Positions 39,106-47,492 of a stretch of DNA of 64,000 nucleotides are shown here, in pieces. Each line of letters begins with the position of its first letter. Position 1 is the first letter of the stretch. Origin of the DNA: UBA6049 sp965662345. Its GTDB lineage: Bacteria; Bacteroidota; Bacteroidia; Flavobacteriales_G; Salibacteraceae. The DNA is taken from contig CBFIHE010000003.1 of the NCBI GenBank assembly GCA_965662345.1, positions 62,001 to 126,000 of the forward strand. Direction: 5' to 3'. Under the pieces are notes generated by a model that did not search any database, was not told the DNA's origin, and was given only the letters and a program-made list of their open reading frames with translations. The translations under genes and the position numbers were made by a program.

Positions 39106-40109
39106 AGGTATTATATGCTGTTCAAGGTACAGGAAACGGCCATGTAAGTAGAGCCTTAGAAATTGTACCCCTCCTCAAGTCAATGGCAAACGTTGACGTA
39201 CTTGTATCTGGAACAGAACATGAAGTAAAGTTGCCTTTTAAGGTCAACCATTCATTTGCAGGTTATGGTTTTGTCTTTGGAACCAATGGCGGAATTGACT
39301 ACGCAAAAACATTTTGGGATAATAGCTTTATTACCCTTTTTAAAGAGATTCTACGGGCACCAGTGAGGGAGTATGATCTGGTGATTAACGATTTTGAACC
39401 AGTAACGGCATACGCATGTAAGCTGAGAGGAACTCCATGCGTTTCATTAAGCCATCAAGCAGGAGTTATACACCCAAAGAGCCCAAGGGTTGAGAAGAAA
39501 GACCGTTTTGCATGGTTTGTTTTGAATAATTACGCTCCTGCGAAGCTCAGATACGGGTTCCATTTTAAAGCATATGGAAAAAGGGTCTTTACTCCTGTAA
39601 TACGAAAGCTCATAAGAGACGTTGAGCCAACAAATGGTAATCATATCACGGTTTACCTCCCAGCATATGGAAAAGAAGAGCTATTGGATGTTTTGGGAAC
39701 TTTCACTGGAGTACAATGGCATGTGTTCTCAAAGCGCGTTAATCGGTTAGAAACAGAAAGAAATGTGTCTTTTTATCCTGTAGACCAAGAGAAGTTTATT
39801 TCAAGTTTAGCGTCAGGTTCAGGATTTTTATGTGGTGCTGGCTTTGAAGGACCAGCTGAAGCATTGTACTTGGGTAAGAAGGTAGCGGTTGTACCTATGG
39901 AAGGTCAATACGAACAACATTTGAATGCAGCTGCAGCCGCAGAGTTTGGGGTACCAATCATTCAGAAACTTGATAAGGTTTCTATACCGATACTAGAGAA
40001 ATGGCTTAAGAAACCACAACCCAAGCCTATCAAGTTTCCGGATGAAACACAAGAAATTTTAGCATATGTGCTAAAAGAAGCACAAACCCGATTTGATATA
40101 GCCAACTAG
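39102..40109 (+). CDS. Glycosyltransferase-like protein (GT-B, MurG-related)
   Basis: A 335-residue GT-B-type protein. The N-terminus MKVLYAVQGTGNGHVSRALEIVPLL has the Gly-rich loop typical of MurG- and UDP-sugar-transferase-like families, and the C-terminal half has the donor-binding region GAGFEGPAEALYLGKKVAVVPM followed by a Gln-rich stretch EGQYEQHLNAAA. The start is GTG at 39102, overlapping the phosphoesterase stop. I infer sugar transfer, possibly onto a lipid; donor and acceptor are unknown. The conserved pairing with an LpxH-like phosphatase is also found in related flavobacteria, as far as I recall. Confidence 0.8.
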   Translation: MKVLYAVQGTGNGHVSRALEIVPLLKSMANVDVLVSGTEHEVKLPFKVNHSFAGYGFVFGTNGGIDYAKTFWDNSFITLFKEILRAPVREYDLVINDFEPVTAYACKLRGTPCVSLSHQAGVIHPKSPRVEKKDRFAWFVLNNYAPAKLRYGFHFKAYGKRVFTPVIRKLIRDVEPTNGNHITVYLPAYGKEELLDVLGTFTGVQWHVFSKRVNRLETERNVSFYPVDQEKFISSLASGSGFLCGAGFEGPAEALYLGKKVAVVPMEGQYEQHLNAAAAAEFGVPIIQKLDKVSIPILEKWLKKPQPKPIKFPDETQEILAYVLKEAQTRFDIAN

Positions 40110-40133
40110 TCTTTGATTTGCTACTTTCACTTC

Positions 40134-40913
40134 ATGGAAAGTTTACGCATATCATGGATTCAGGCCGCTCTTGTTTGGCAAGATGTAGATGCCAACAAGG
40201 CCAAGTTTGAAGGTTACTTGCAAAACCTTGAAGCCATGGATGTCCTGGTTCTTCCAGAGATGTTTACTACTGGATTTTCTATGGAACCACATCGCTTTGC
40301 GGAGCCTATGAATGGAGATACAGTTAAGTGGATGCAAACTCAAAGCGAGCGTTTGAACGCTGCAATTACCGGCAGTATTATCTGTACAACCGATGATGGA
40401 AATCATGTAAACCGATTAATATGGGTAGAACCAAGTGGGGCAATTAAGCATTACGATAAGCGCCATTTATTCTCATATGCTGATGAGCATAAGCACTACA
40501 CAGCTGGTAAAGAACGTATTTGTATAGATTACAAAGGCTGGAAGATTTTTCCGCAAATCTGTTTTGATTTACGTTTTCCAGTATGGAGCAGAAATGAACT
40601 GGGTTATGACCTAGCTATTTATGTTGCCAATTGGCCAGAACGTAGGTCTTACCCTTGGAAACAGCTTTTAAGGGCCAGAGCCATTGAAAATCAAGCCTAT
40701 GTGCTGGGTGTGAATAGGGTAGGAAAAGACGGAAATGAGATTGAACACAGCGGTGATAGCGTTTTACTAAATGCTCTAGGTGAAGAGGTGTTGGCCTCTC
40801 CTGCTCACGAGCAAGGTATTTTTAGCACTACACTTTCTAGGCAAAAGTTATCGTTGATTCGAGACAAGTTTCGGTTTTTAGACGAACAAGACAGCTTTAC
40901 TTTACATCCTTAA
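40134..40913 (+). CDS. Carbon-nitrogen hydrolase, YafV/omega-amidase type
   Basis: A 259-residue nitrilase-fold enzyme with the catalytic triad Glu in LPEMFTTGF, Lys in YDKRHLFSYADE and Cys in QICFDLRFPVW. The FPQICFDLRFPVWSR pattern is characteristic of the YafV omega-amidase group, which hydrolyses the amides of alpha-ketoglutaramate and alpha-ketosuccinamate in methionine-salvage-linked transamination. ATG 40134 gives MESLRISWIQAALVWQ; the frame runs further upstream. Its 3' end overlaps the convergent gene by 17 bp. Confidence 0.93.
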   Translation: MESLRISWIQAALVWQDVDANKAKFEGYLQNLEAMDVLVLPEMFTTGFSMEPHRFAEPMNGDTVKWMQTQSERLNAAITGSIICTTDDGNHVNRLIWVEPSGAIKHYDKRHLFSYADEHKHYTAGKERICIDYKGWKIFPQICFDLRFPVWSRNELGYDLAIYVANWPERRSYPWKQLLRARAIENQAYVLGVNRVGKDGNEIEHSGDSVLLNALGEEVLASPAHEQGIFSTTLSRQKLSLIRDKFRFLDEQDSFTLHP

Positions 40914-42558
40914 AATCCCAATCAAAGTCCAATTCCCAATTGGCACGAACTTCAATAGATTGTTGAAAGTAATAAACGGTTTCTGGCTGTATGCGCTTGC
41001 TAAAATTACCAGTACTCCAGCGTCTATTTCTATCATGATCTAAAATAAGCCTTAGGCGATATTTTCCAGGTGATAAGAATGGGTATGTAATGGGCTCTGC
41101 TACAGAAAAGTAACGGGTTTCTAGCACTGAACCTTTTCCGTTCATCAGCTCTAAAATGTAAGGACCTTGGGGAACGTTCAACGGAGAAATTTCCAACTTC
41201 CCATAAGCTTCGAATGCTTTTGTACGTATTGGAAAAGTGAGGGTATCATTCGCTAGGCCGTAAACATCTTTAAAAGCTTCTGGATATACATTGAGTGAGT
41301 AGTTGGAATTTGGTTGCCAAGTATAGAGAAGCGCAATTTGGTTGTGAATGATACTGTCTTTTCCAAAGGTAACTCCCTTTTCGTACAGTAGTTGAATAGA
41401 GTCTGAAGAGACCGTATCTTTATCTATGACAAACTCGATTTTTGAGGGATCTATTTGTTTTAATGGATGATTAAAGTTGATGAACAACGTATCAAAGTAG
41501 TTATGATAGCCTCCTTGCATCATGGGAGTAACTTGCAATTCAACATCGGCTTTGCCTTTTTCAACACTTTTGAGGTATTTGCTGTAGCTAGGGAGACGGT
41601 AGAGCAGCGTGTCAACTATGGAGTCTGCCTCAAGAACCATCAATAGTGTATCTCGTTCTTCAGGTGGGTATACAAAAAGCATGGCACTGTCTCTTTGTGG
41701 GTTAAGTACAGAATAAACTCTGGCGCTTGTTGTATCACCTGGCAGGCTTATCTCTAATGAGTCTACAGGCAGACTGAACTTGGCGCCCATCATCCCAAAG
41801 TGGGTTGCACGAGCTTTTTTTACAGATTGCTTGGGAGGTTCTTCAGTAAAGAATCTGAATAAAAAAGTATCTGGGATAGCGGTATTTACTCTTTTCTCTG
41901 TAAAAGCTACACGCTCTGCATATCTGTCGAAAATATAGTTTCCATTCAGATCTTCAAAGGCAAGTATTTGAAATGATTTTTCTGGCAAATAGCCGATGTT
42001 GAATAGTCCAGTAGACTGGGTTTTGCTCAAGAAATTAGGTCTAGAAGTAGTGAACACACTATCCTCTTTACTTTCATAAAGACCAATGTAAACCTGACCT
42101 ACTGGTAGGTTGGTATACGCGTCTTTTACCTTGCCCCAAACCGATAGTGAATCTAATGCATCTCCAGTTGAGATTACAAAAAGGTTACTATCAAGCGGAT
42201 TGCCTTCTGTAAAATCAACAATTCCATTTCCAAAGTTGAAGTTATAGGTAGTGTTTGGTTTGAGTTTTTCATTGAACTCCATGGTTATGGACTTACCTTT
42301 TTCCGTGAATTCAGGATTCTCTTCCAAAGGTGGAGAGCTAATAAACTCTGCATTCATATTCTTGAGCTGCACATACTCATCAAAAGTGAAAGTGATGGAA
42401 TTATCAGTGAAGTTCGTGCTGAAGTTAATAGGCGAACTTTCTTTGATACTGGGTGGAGTAGTGTCTTTCTCTCCTCCAGTAATAGGGTATTGTTGAGCAC
42501 AGCCAATGAGCAATGCAACTAGTATAATGGGAATAATTGTACTCTTAATTACTTCCAT
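40897..42558 (-). CDS. Lipoprotein with Big_5-type Ig-like domain
   Basis: A 553-residue lipoprotein (lipobox LLIGC). After the anchor it has the sequence TPPSIKESSPINFSTNFTDNSITFTFDEYVQL, which is the SbsA-type Ig-like (Big_5) fold common in Bacteroidota. The rest is beta-rich. The function is unknown; such proteins are often envelope-associated. ATG 42558 was chosen because the longer frame would overlap the sulfoxide reductase gene and lacks a signal peptide. Its 3' end overlaps the omega-amidase gene by 17 bp on the opposite strand. Confidence 0.84.
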   Translation of the reverse strand: MEVIKSTIIPIILVALLIGCAQQYPITGGEKDTTPPSIKESSPINFSTNFTDNSITFTFDEYVQLKNMNAEFISSPPLEENPEFTEKGKSITMEFNEKLKPNTTYNFNFGNGIVDFTEGNPLDSNLFVISTGDALDSLSVWGKVKDAYTNLPVGQVYIGLYESKEDSVFTTSRPNFLSKTQSTGLFNIGYLPEKSFQILAFEDLNGNYIFDRYAERVAFTEKRVNTAIPDTFLFRFFTEEPPKQSVKKARATHFGMMGAKFSLPVDSLEISLPGDTTSARVYSVLNPQRDSAMLFVYPPEERDTLLMVLEADSIVDTLLYRLPSYSKYLKSVEKGKADVELQVTPMMQGGYHNYFDTLFINFNHPLKQIDPSKIEFVIDKDTVSSDSIQLLYEKGVTFGKDSIIHNQIALLYTWQPNSNYSLNVYPEAFKDVYGLANDTLTFPIRTKAFEAYGKLEISPLNVPQGPYILELMNGKGSVLETRYFSVAEPITYPFLSPGKYRLRLILDHDRNRRWSTGNFSKRIQPETVYYFQQSIEVRANWELDFDWDFKDVK

Positions 42559-43043
42559 GAACTTCTTTGATTTGAAAGCCAACTGCAATGCGATTGTGTG
42601 TATTGGATATCTGTTTCTGTAAAGTAGTTTAGAGATTCGCTGTCTATGTCTAGTACTGCCCATACATTGTTATTCTCATCTAGCAGTGGTACAACAAGCT
42701 CACTTTTTGATCGTGAACTGCAGGCGATGTGACCAGGAAAGGCATCTACATCTGGAACGAATATCAAGCGCTTTTCTTCTAGCGCCTTGCCGCAAACGCC
42801 TTTACCTATAGGTATACGCGTACAAGCAACGGGACCTTGAAAGGGACCTAACACCAAACCATTTTCATCTGTCAGATAAAAACCAACCCAAAGTACAGGA
42901 AAAGTTTCCTTAATTGCGGCCGCTACATTGCTCAAGTTTGCAACTTGATTTGGCTCTCCATCTAGTAACGATTGCAACTGGGTAATTAGCGTTTTGTATT
43001 TCGCTTCTCTATTTCCTTTGTTAATGACCAGATCTTCTGCCAT
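42549..43043 (-). CDS. msrC: Free methionine-(R)-sulfoxide reductase (GAF domain), 3' frameshift suspected
   Basis: A GAF-fold enzyme that reduces free methionine-R-sulfoxide. All three functional cysteines are in the spacing of E. coli YebR/MsrC: Cys74 (ACTRIPIG), Cys84 (GVCGKA) and Cys108 (GHIACSSRSKSE), with HIAC being the catalytic one. Also present are LGPFQGPVAC and AVLDIDS. From about 42590 to the stop, translation reads YTQSHCSWLSNQRSSWK, which is unlike the family. In the neighbouring frame the sequence reads RIAVGFQIKEVHGSN-stop, a typical ending, so a 1-nt insertion at 42587-42592 is likely and the true stop would be at 42545-42547, overlapping the next gene's ATG. ATG 43043 gives the normal N-terminus; comF ends 25 bp upstream. 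Confidence 0.88.
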   Translation of the reverse strand: MAEDLVINKGNREAKYKTLITQLQSLLDGEPNQVANLSNVAAAIKETFPVLWVGFYLTDENGLVLGPFQGPVACTRIPIGKGVCGKALEEKRLIFVPDVDAFPGHIACSSRSKSELVVPLLDENNNVWAVLDIDSESLNYFTETDIQYTQSHCSWLSNQRSSWK

Positions 43044-43068
43044 GCGACAAAGATAGTTTTTGACGCTA

Positions 43069-43749
43069 TCAAGCAGTATACGCAACAGTAGCAATGCACA
43101 GGCTTGACACACCTGACTCTTGAAGTTGTTTTCCGCAGGCTTCAAGCGTGGCTCCGGTGGTTACAACATCGTCTACCAGTAAAACACATTTATCTTCAAC
43201 TTCACTGGGTTTAATTGCTTTGAAAATGGTTTCAACATTCTGCCATCTGGCAAATCGACCCTTTTTTGTTTGAGATTCATTAAAGGCTACTCGTTGCAGT
43301 GCTGTGGTATTTACAGGAATATGTAACACTTTTTCGATACCCTTCGCAATTATTTCAGCTTGATTATAGCCTCGCTTTCTAAGCTTTTTGCTGTGTAATG
43401 GAACTGGAATAAGCAGGTCGGGTTTTGGAAAACGCTCCGCCTCCAAGATAGATTGCCCCAACAGTTTCCCCATGTATAACCCTGCATCTATAGAATCATG
43501 ATACTTAAGAGCGTGCATAAGTGTTTGGGTTTTACTCTCGGGATAGAAGTACCACAAAGCTGTAGCCGCCTCAAGAAGGAGCCTACCGCGAAATACTTGC
43601 TCTACCGTATTCATTGGTATTCGCTCAAAATATGTTCGCGGAAATTGAGTTATACAAGCTAAACAAACGTGCTTTTCGTGTGGTTCTAGCACGGTTTGAC
43701 AACACAAACAGCACGGTGGATAAAGAAGGTGTATAAAATCTTTTAGCAT
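43069..43749 (-). CDS. ComF family phosphoribosyltransferase-like protein
   Basis: A 226-residue ComF-type protein: an N-terminal zinc-ribbon-like cysteine set (CCLCC ... CLAC) followed by a type I phosphoribosyltransferase fold with the PRPP-like loop VLLVDDVVTTGATLE and the RKRGYNQAEIIAKGI segment. In naturally competent bacteria ComF helps DNA uptake; in others it is known as GntX or is of unclear role. Here it probably precedes the sulfoxide reductase gene in one transcript (25-bp gap). Confidence 0.93.
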   Translation of the reverse strand: MLKDFIHLLYPPCCLCCQTVLEPHEKHVCLACITQFPRTYFERIPMNTVEQVFRGRLLLEAATALWYFYPESKTQTLMHALKYHDSIDAGLYMGKLLGQSILEAERFPKPDLLIPVPLHSKKLRKRGYNQAEIIAKGIEKVLHIPVNTTALQRVAFNESQTKKGRFARWQNVETIFKAIKPSEVEDKCVLLVDDVVTTGATLEACGKQLQESGVSSLCIATVAYTA

Positions 43750-43776
43750 GTGATTAGAGATTGGTGCTTAAGAATA

Positions 43777-43784
43777 TACTTTTG
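43777..43784 (+). promoter_or_regulatory. Bacteroidota -7 element (TACTTTTG) before the coiled-coil membrane protein
   Basis: TACTTTTG, 16 nt before the ATG at 43801. A TTG lies at 43761 but the spacing of 13 nt is shorter than usual (17-23), so only the -7 box is convincing. Confidence 0.45.
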
Positions 43785-43800
43785 AACTGATTTTAAAATT

Positions 43801-44721
43801 ATGGAAAACAAGCAAACTCCCCAAAATCAAGAAGATAAAAAGCCAGTTAGTGCCATTTTAATCTTGTTGCTCATTATAGTTTCAGCTTTTGGAGCTTACA
43901 TGACATATTCTAACCAACAACTAAAGAAGGAACTTACAGATTTGGGTTACCTCAAAGAGGAGGTAGAAGATGAGAAGAATAAAGTGATTGATGAGCTCGA
44001 GATAATGACTGGCCAATATGACTCGATGGCAGTTACCAATGACTCCATGAATATTGAGTTAATGGAGCAACGATCTAAGGTTGAGGAGCTTATTGCGCAA
44101 GCAAAAAACAATAAGTGGACAATTTACAAGCTCCGGAAAGAAGCAGGTACATTGCGAGAAATAATGAAAGGGTATGTAAAAACTATAGACTCTTTAAATA
44201 CATTGAATGTTGAGCTTAGGGCAGAAAATGCGCAGGTAACGCGCAAGTTAAGTGAGACAGAGAATAAGAACACAGAGTTGCGTGATATGAATGAGGAGCT
44301 GAACCAAAAGGTTAAGCTAGGCGCAAAGTTGAAGGCACTAGATATGGTAGCCTATGGCCAACGTGTGAAGAATAACGGTGTTCATAGAGAGACCAATAGA
44401 GCAGAAAAAGTTGAGAAAATAAAAGTTTGTTTCACTTTAGATCGCAATGAGATTGCTGAGAAGGGTAACAAGCCCATTTACGTAAGAATCACCATGCCAA
44501 ATGGTAAGGTATTGGCTGAACGTAGTGATGATTCGAACATGTTCAATTATGGGGATACCCGTGGATTGTATAGCATCAAGAAAGTAGTCTTGTACGAGCA
44601 ATTAGAGTTAGATGTTTGCATGTATTGGGAAGATCGAGTAAGCCTAATGGAAGGTGAATACATGGTAGAAGCCTACGCTGACGGTATGAAAATAGGATTT
44701 GCTTATTTCACTTTAAAGTAA
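43801..44721 (+). CDS. Membrane-anchored coiled-coil protein of unknown function
   Basis: A 306-residue protein with one N-terminal membrane helix (about 17-35), a long coiled coil (about 38-180, rich in Glu, Lys, Leu heptads) and a beta-rich C-terminal domain (about 190-306). The product resembles proteins automatically labelled as chromosome-partitioning-like in Bacteroidota, but only because of the coiled coil; I do not assign a function. The 5' end is preceded by a -7 promoter element and the 3' end is 15 bp from the convergent pth stop. Confidence 0.75.
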   Translation: MENKQTPQNQEDKKPVSAILILLLIIVSAFGAYMTYSNQQLKKELTDLGYLKEEVEDEKNKVIDELEIMTGQYDSMAVTNDSMNIELMEQRSKVEELIAQAKNNKWTIYKLRKEAGTLREIMKGYVKTIDSLNTLNVELRAENAQVTRKLSETENKNTELRDMNEELNQKVKLGAKLKALDMVAYGQRVKNNGVHRETNRAEKVEKIKVCFTLDRNEIAEKGNKPIYVRITMPNGKVLAERSDDSNMFNYGDTRGLYSIKKVVLYEQLELDVCMYWEDRVSLMEGEYMVEAYADGMKIGFAYFTLK

Positions 44722-44736
44722 GGAAAAGACAAAAGG

Positions 44737-45300
44737 TTATTTACTATTAAACTCATTCATGGTTCGCTGAATGCCCAGCGTACCAAAAGAGAGAGCTGCA
44801 TCTGCTGCCAGTTTCACACGCTCAGATAGTGTTTGTTGCTCTTCCGCTGTCCATTGCCCAAGCACATAGTCTACTTGCCTCCCCTTAGGAAAGTTGTCTC
44901 CAACGCCAAAGCGAAGCCTAGGGTAAACTGGAGTTCCAAGAGTGGCCTGGATGTGCTTTAATCCATTATGACCGCCATCACTGCCTTTGCCTTTGATTCT
45001 AATTTTCCCGAAGGGAAGCGCTAAATCATCTGTGATAACGAGCGTACGTTCTAATGGAATTTTTTCTTCATGCATCCAATAGTGTACTGCTTTTCCACTT
45101 AAATTCATGAAGGTGGTAGGTTTTATTAAAACGTAGGTTCTTCCCTTATGTCTAAGCTCAGACACAAAAGCGTGACGCTGTTGGTCAAAAAAAATACCCG
45201 ATGCACTAGCTAGTGCATCGAGTACTTCAAAACCTATATTATGTCTGGTATTGGCGTATTCTGCACCTATGTTGCCTAAACCCGCAATTAGGAACTTCAT
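44737..45300 (-). CDS. pth: Peptidyl-tRNA hydrolase
   Basis: Frees tRNA from peptidyl-tRNA that drops off the ribosome. At 187 residues it has the conserved catalytic His in NTRHNIGFEVLD (His near 20), the KPTTFMNLSGKAV segment, DDLALPFGKIRIKGKGSDGGHNGLK and RFGVG, all expected. The gene follows rplY with 12 bp, and prs lies upstream, in an order found widely in bacteria. Confidence 0.97.
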   Translation of the reverse strand: MKFLIAGLGNIGAEYANTRHNIGFEVLDALASASGIFFDQQRHAFVSELRHKGRTYVLIKPTTFMNLSGKAVHYWMHEEKIPLERTLVITDDLALPFGKIRIKGKGSDGGHNGLKHIQATLGTPVYPRLRFGVGDNFPKGRQVDYVLGQWTAEEQQTLSERVKLAADAALSFGTLGIQRTMNEFNSK

Positions 45301-45312
45301 ACACCAAGTAAA

Positions 45313-45921
45313 TTATGCTTCAGCGCTTTCTTCTGCAGCTTCAGCACCCTCTTCACCCTCTTCATCTTCATCCACTGCACCACGAGCAGTTTTAACTGCT
45401 GCAATAACACTAGAAGCTGGATCTAGTAACTCAATACCATCGTAGTTTAAGTCACCAACTTTAATTGCTTTACCAATTCGGATATCTGTAATATCAATCT
45501 CAACAGCATCTGGAATTGCAGAAAGGGCACCTTTCATAGATAGTTTACGCATTGGTTTGCGCAGCTTACCACCATTTCTAACACCAATAGAACTACCCGT
45601 TAAGTTAATAGTCATTTTAACTTTTACCGGCTTGTCTTCAGATACCATCAAAAAGTCTACGTGGGTAGGGCGATCTGTTAGCGCATCAAACTGAGCATCT
45701 TGAATGATGGTGCTTACTTTCTCACCATCTACAATCAAAATTACGTTAAATGTATCTGCGGTATAGATAGCTTTATTGAGTTCTCTTTCATCAATCTTGA
45801 TATGTAACTCTTTACTTCCTCCGTAAACAACTGCAGGTACAAGACCTTCTTTTCTCAAGTTTGCAGCGTCTTTCTTACCAATAGCTTCTCGCTTCGCAGC
45901 GTTTAATTCAAGCGTTTTCAT
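45313..45921 (-). CDS. rplY: Ribosomal protein bL25/Ctc family
   Basis: A 202-residue 5S rRNA-binding protein. It has the CTC-type two-domain layout: an N-terminal L25 domain (LNAAKREAIGKKDAANLRKEGLVPAVVYGG) and a C-terminal beta domain, with an acidic alanine-rich tail of about 20 residues (VDEDEEGEEGAEAAEESAEA), as in other Bacteroidota. It lies between prs and pth with short spacers, which suggests cotranscription. Confidence 0.96.
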   Translation of the reverse strand: MKTLELNAAKREAIGKKDAANLRKEGLVPAVVYGGSKELHIKIDERELNKAIYTADTFNVILIVDGEKVSTIIQDAQFDALTDRPTHVDFLMVSEDKPVKVKMTINLTGSSIGVRNGGKLRKPMRKLSMKGALSAIPDAVEIDITDIRIGKAIKVGDLNYDGIELLDPASSVIAAVKTARGAVDEDEEGEEGAEAAEESAEA

Positions 45922-45939
45922 CTTCTTTTCTCTATGCTG

Positions 45940-46875
45940 TTAAATTATAAAGTTGGAGCTGATTGACTCTTTCGTTTGGATTTTCTTCACAACATCTGCA
46001 AATAAATCAGCTACACTAAGGACTTTAATTTTATCTGATTGTTTTTGTAACGGAATAGTATCCGTAACGATTAGTTCCGTAATATCAGAATCATTGATTC
46101 GATCGTATGCAGGACCACTTAACACAGGGTGGGTACAAATTGCCCGTACACTATTTGCACCTTCTTCTTTCATCAAAGAAGCTGCCTTACACAGCGTACC
46201 AGCTGTATCAATGATATCGTCTATGAGTAATACGTCTCTGCCCTTGACATCACCAATTACCATCATATCTTGAACTTCGTTGGCTACCCTTCTTTGCTTG
46301 TAACAAATAGCCAGTTCCAAGTCTAAATATTTGGCATACGCATTGGCTCGTTTGGTACCTCCAGTGTCTGGAGCTGCAATGACCAAATTGCTCACATCTA
46401 AGTTACTTTCTATGTAAGGCAAGAAAATTGATGAAGCAAACAAGTGATCTACTGGAACTTCAAAGAACCCCTGGATTTGGTCTGCATGAAGATCCATGGT
46501 CATGATTCGTGTCACACCTGCAGCAGTAAGCATATTAGCTACTAACTTTGAGCCAATGGCTACTCTAGGCTTATCTTTTCGATCTTGTCTTGCAAAGCCA
46601 AAATATGGCATAACTGCAACTATACTTTTGGCAGAAGCTCTTTTAGCGGCATCAATCATGAGCAAAAGCTCAAACAGATTATCTGTTGGTGGAATGGTAG
46701 ATTGAATCAAAAAAACGTCTTTTCCTCTAACGGTTTCTTCAAAATAGGCTGTAAATTCACCATCGCTAAACTTGGTTGTACTAACCTCGCCTAACTCAGA
46801 ACCGTATGCCTTCGCAATGGCTTGCGCCAAAGCAGGATGTGCATTTCCCGAAAAGAATTTCAATTCTGAACCCAT
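45940..46875 (-). CDS. prs: Ribose-phosphate pyrophosphokinase
   Basis: Makes PRPP from ribose-5-phosphate and ATP. The 311-residue product has the ATP-flap region, the DLHADQIQGFF segment, and the PRPP-binding loop VLLIDDIIDTAGTL. ATG 46875 is chosen because it gives the canonical MGSELKFFSGN start, while the longer frame to 46908 has a non-conserved N-terminus and overlaps the probable promoter. rplY starts 18 bp downstream. Confidence 0.96.
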   Translation of the reverse strand: MGSELKFFSGNAHPALAQAIAKAYGSELGEVSTTKFSDGEFTAYFEETVRGKDVFLIQSTIPPTDNLFELLLMIDAAKRASAKSIVAVMPYFGFARQDRKDKPRVAIGSKLVANMLTAAGVTRIMTMDLHADQIQGFFEVPVDHLFASSIFLPYIESNLDVSNLVIAAPDTGGTKRANAYAKYLDLELAICYKQRRVANEVQDMMVIGDVKGRDVLLIDDIIDTAGTLCKAASLMKEEGANSVRAICTHPVLSGPAYDRINDSDITELIVTDTIPLQKQSDKIKVLSVADLFADVVKKIQTKESISSNFII

Positions 46876-46980
46876 ACCGCTTCTTAAAAAGGGGTGCAAA
46901 TTAACCAAATAAAACCCACATGTACAAACAATTAGAAGGGTCTGTGCAGAATCCTTACAGAGAATTTGAATGAGCCCTAC

Positions 46981-47009
46981 TTGAGGAGTCCGAAAAAAAT
47001 ATACTTTTG
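46981..47009 (+). promoter_or_regulatory. Promoter of the tRNA-Leu gene (TTG-N18-TACTTTTG)
   Basis: TTG at 46981-46983, 18 nt, then TACTTTTG at 47002-47009, ending 16 nt before the tRNA. Both Bacteroidota boxes are present at normal spacing, making this the best promoter in the window. Confidence 0.75.
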
Positions 47010-47025
47010 CCCTCCATTTTAATCC

Positions 47026-47109
47026 GCCCGGGTGGCGGAATTGGTAGACGCGCTGGATTCAAAATCCAGTTCTAGCAATAGAGTGCGGGTTCGATTCCCG
47101 CCCCGGGTA
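47026..47109 (+). tRNA. tRNA-Leu (anticodon CAA)
   Basis: An 84-nt class II tRNA. Acceptor GCCCGGG pairs with CCCGGGT (one G-U pair) and the discriminator is A. The anticodon stem CTGGA/TCCAG encloses loop TTCAAAA with CAA, reading UUG. A long variable arm and a T arm (GCGGGTTCGATTCCCGC) are present. The 3' CCA is not encoded. Confidence 0.96.
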
Positions 47110-47116
47110 CAGATGC

Positions 47117-47147
47117 AAGAGGTTGCGAAAGCAGCCTCTTTTTTTAT
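47117..47147 (+). terminator. Rho-independent terminator after tRNA-Leu
   Basis: AAGAGGTTGC, GAAA tetraloop, GCAGCCTCTT and a seven-T run: a 10-bp stem with one G-T pair. Confidence 0.9.
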
Positions 47148-47459
47148 TTCTATCACAAGCCCTTTCAAGTAGACAATGCTTTGTTTGTATTGCATCAGTC
47201 ATTCGGTTGACCTTGGTGAAATGCGTCTAATATTACTGGGCACTGAGCAAGGTCTAAAAGTCAATCTGAGATGGTTGAAAGCAGCAGTACTTGTAGAGGT
47301 TAAGATTAATGAGGCTCTTAATTCAGTTAAAGATCACCTACTGAAACGGATTTTAAAGATTGAGATATCTTTTTACCCTACTTGTCTTTAGTAAGAGATC
47401 CGAAGTAAGATTAAGGAGAAGTTGGTAGAACATATCGTTTCTGTTTCTCGTTGCATTCA
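47148..47459. other. Intergenic stretch without a recognised gene
   Basis: Between the tRNA terminator and the S41 promoter. It contains one 71-codon open frame (47176-47391, plus strand) with no recognisable family and no promoter, which I treat as chance. No RNA fold or repeat stood out. Confidence 0.5.
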
Positions 47460-47487
47460 TTGTAATTAACATACTCCTTTACATTTG
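47460..47487 (+). promoter_or_regulatory. Promoter before the S41 protease gene (TTG-N17-TACATTTG)
   Basis: TTG at 47460-47462, 17 nt, TACATTTG at 47480-47487. Only 5 nt separate it from the ATG at 47493, so the transcript is probably leaderless or nearly so. Confidence 0.65.
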
Positions 47488-47492
47488 CTTAC

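Noticed and set aside
42559..42663. Longer N-terminus for the Ig-like lipoprotein
   Set aside because: It overlaps the reductase gene and would place a lipoprotein signal internally; ATG 42558 begins the lipobox-containing signal.
43043..43145. Longer N-terminus for the methionine sulfoxide reductase
   Set aside because: The extension overlaps comF and has no similarity to the family; the ATG at 43043 gives the canonical start.
47176..47391. 71-codon ORF between the tRNA and the S41 gene
   Set aside because: No family, no promoter element, no conserved composition; likely chance in an intergenic region.
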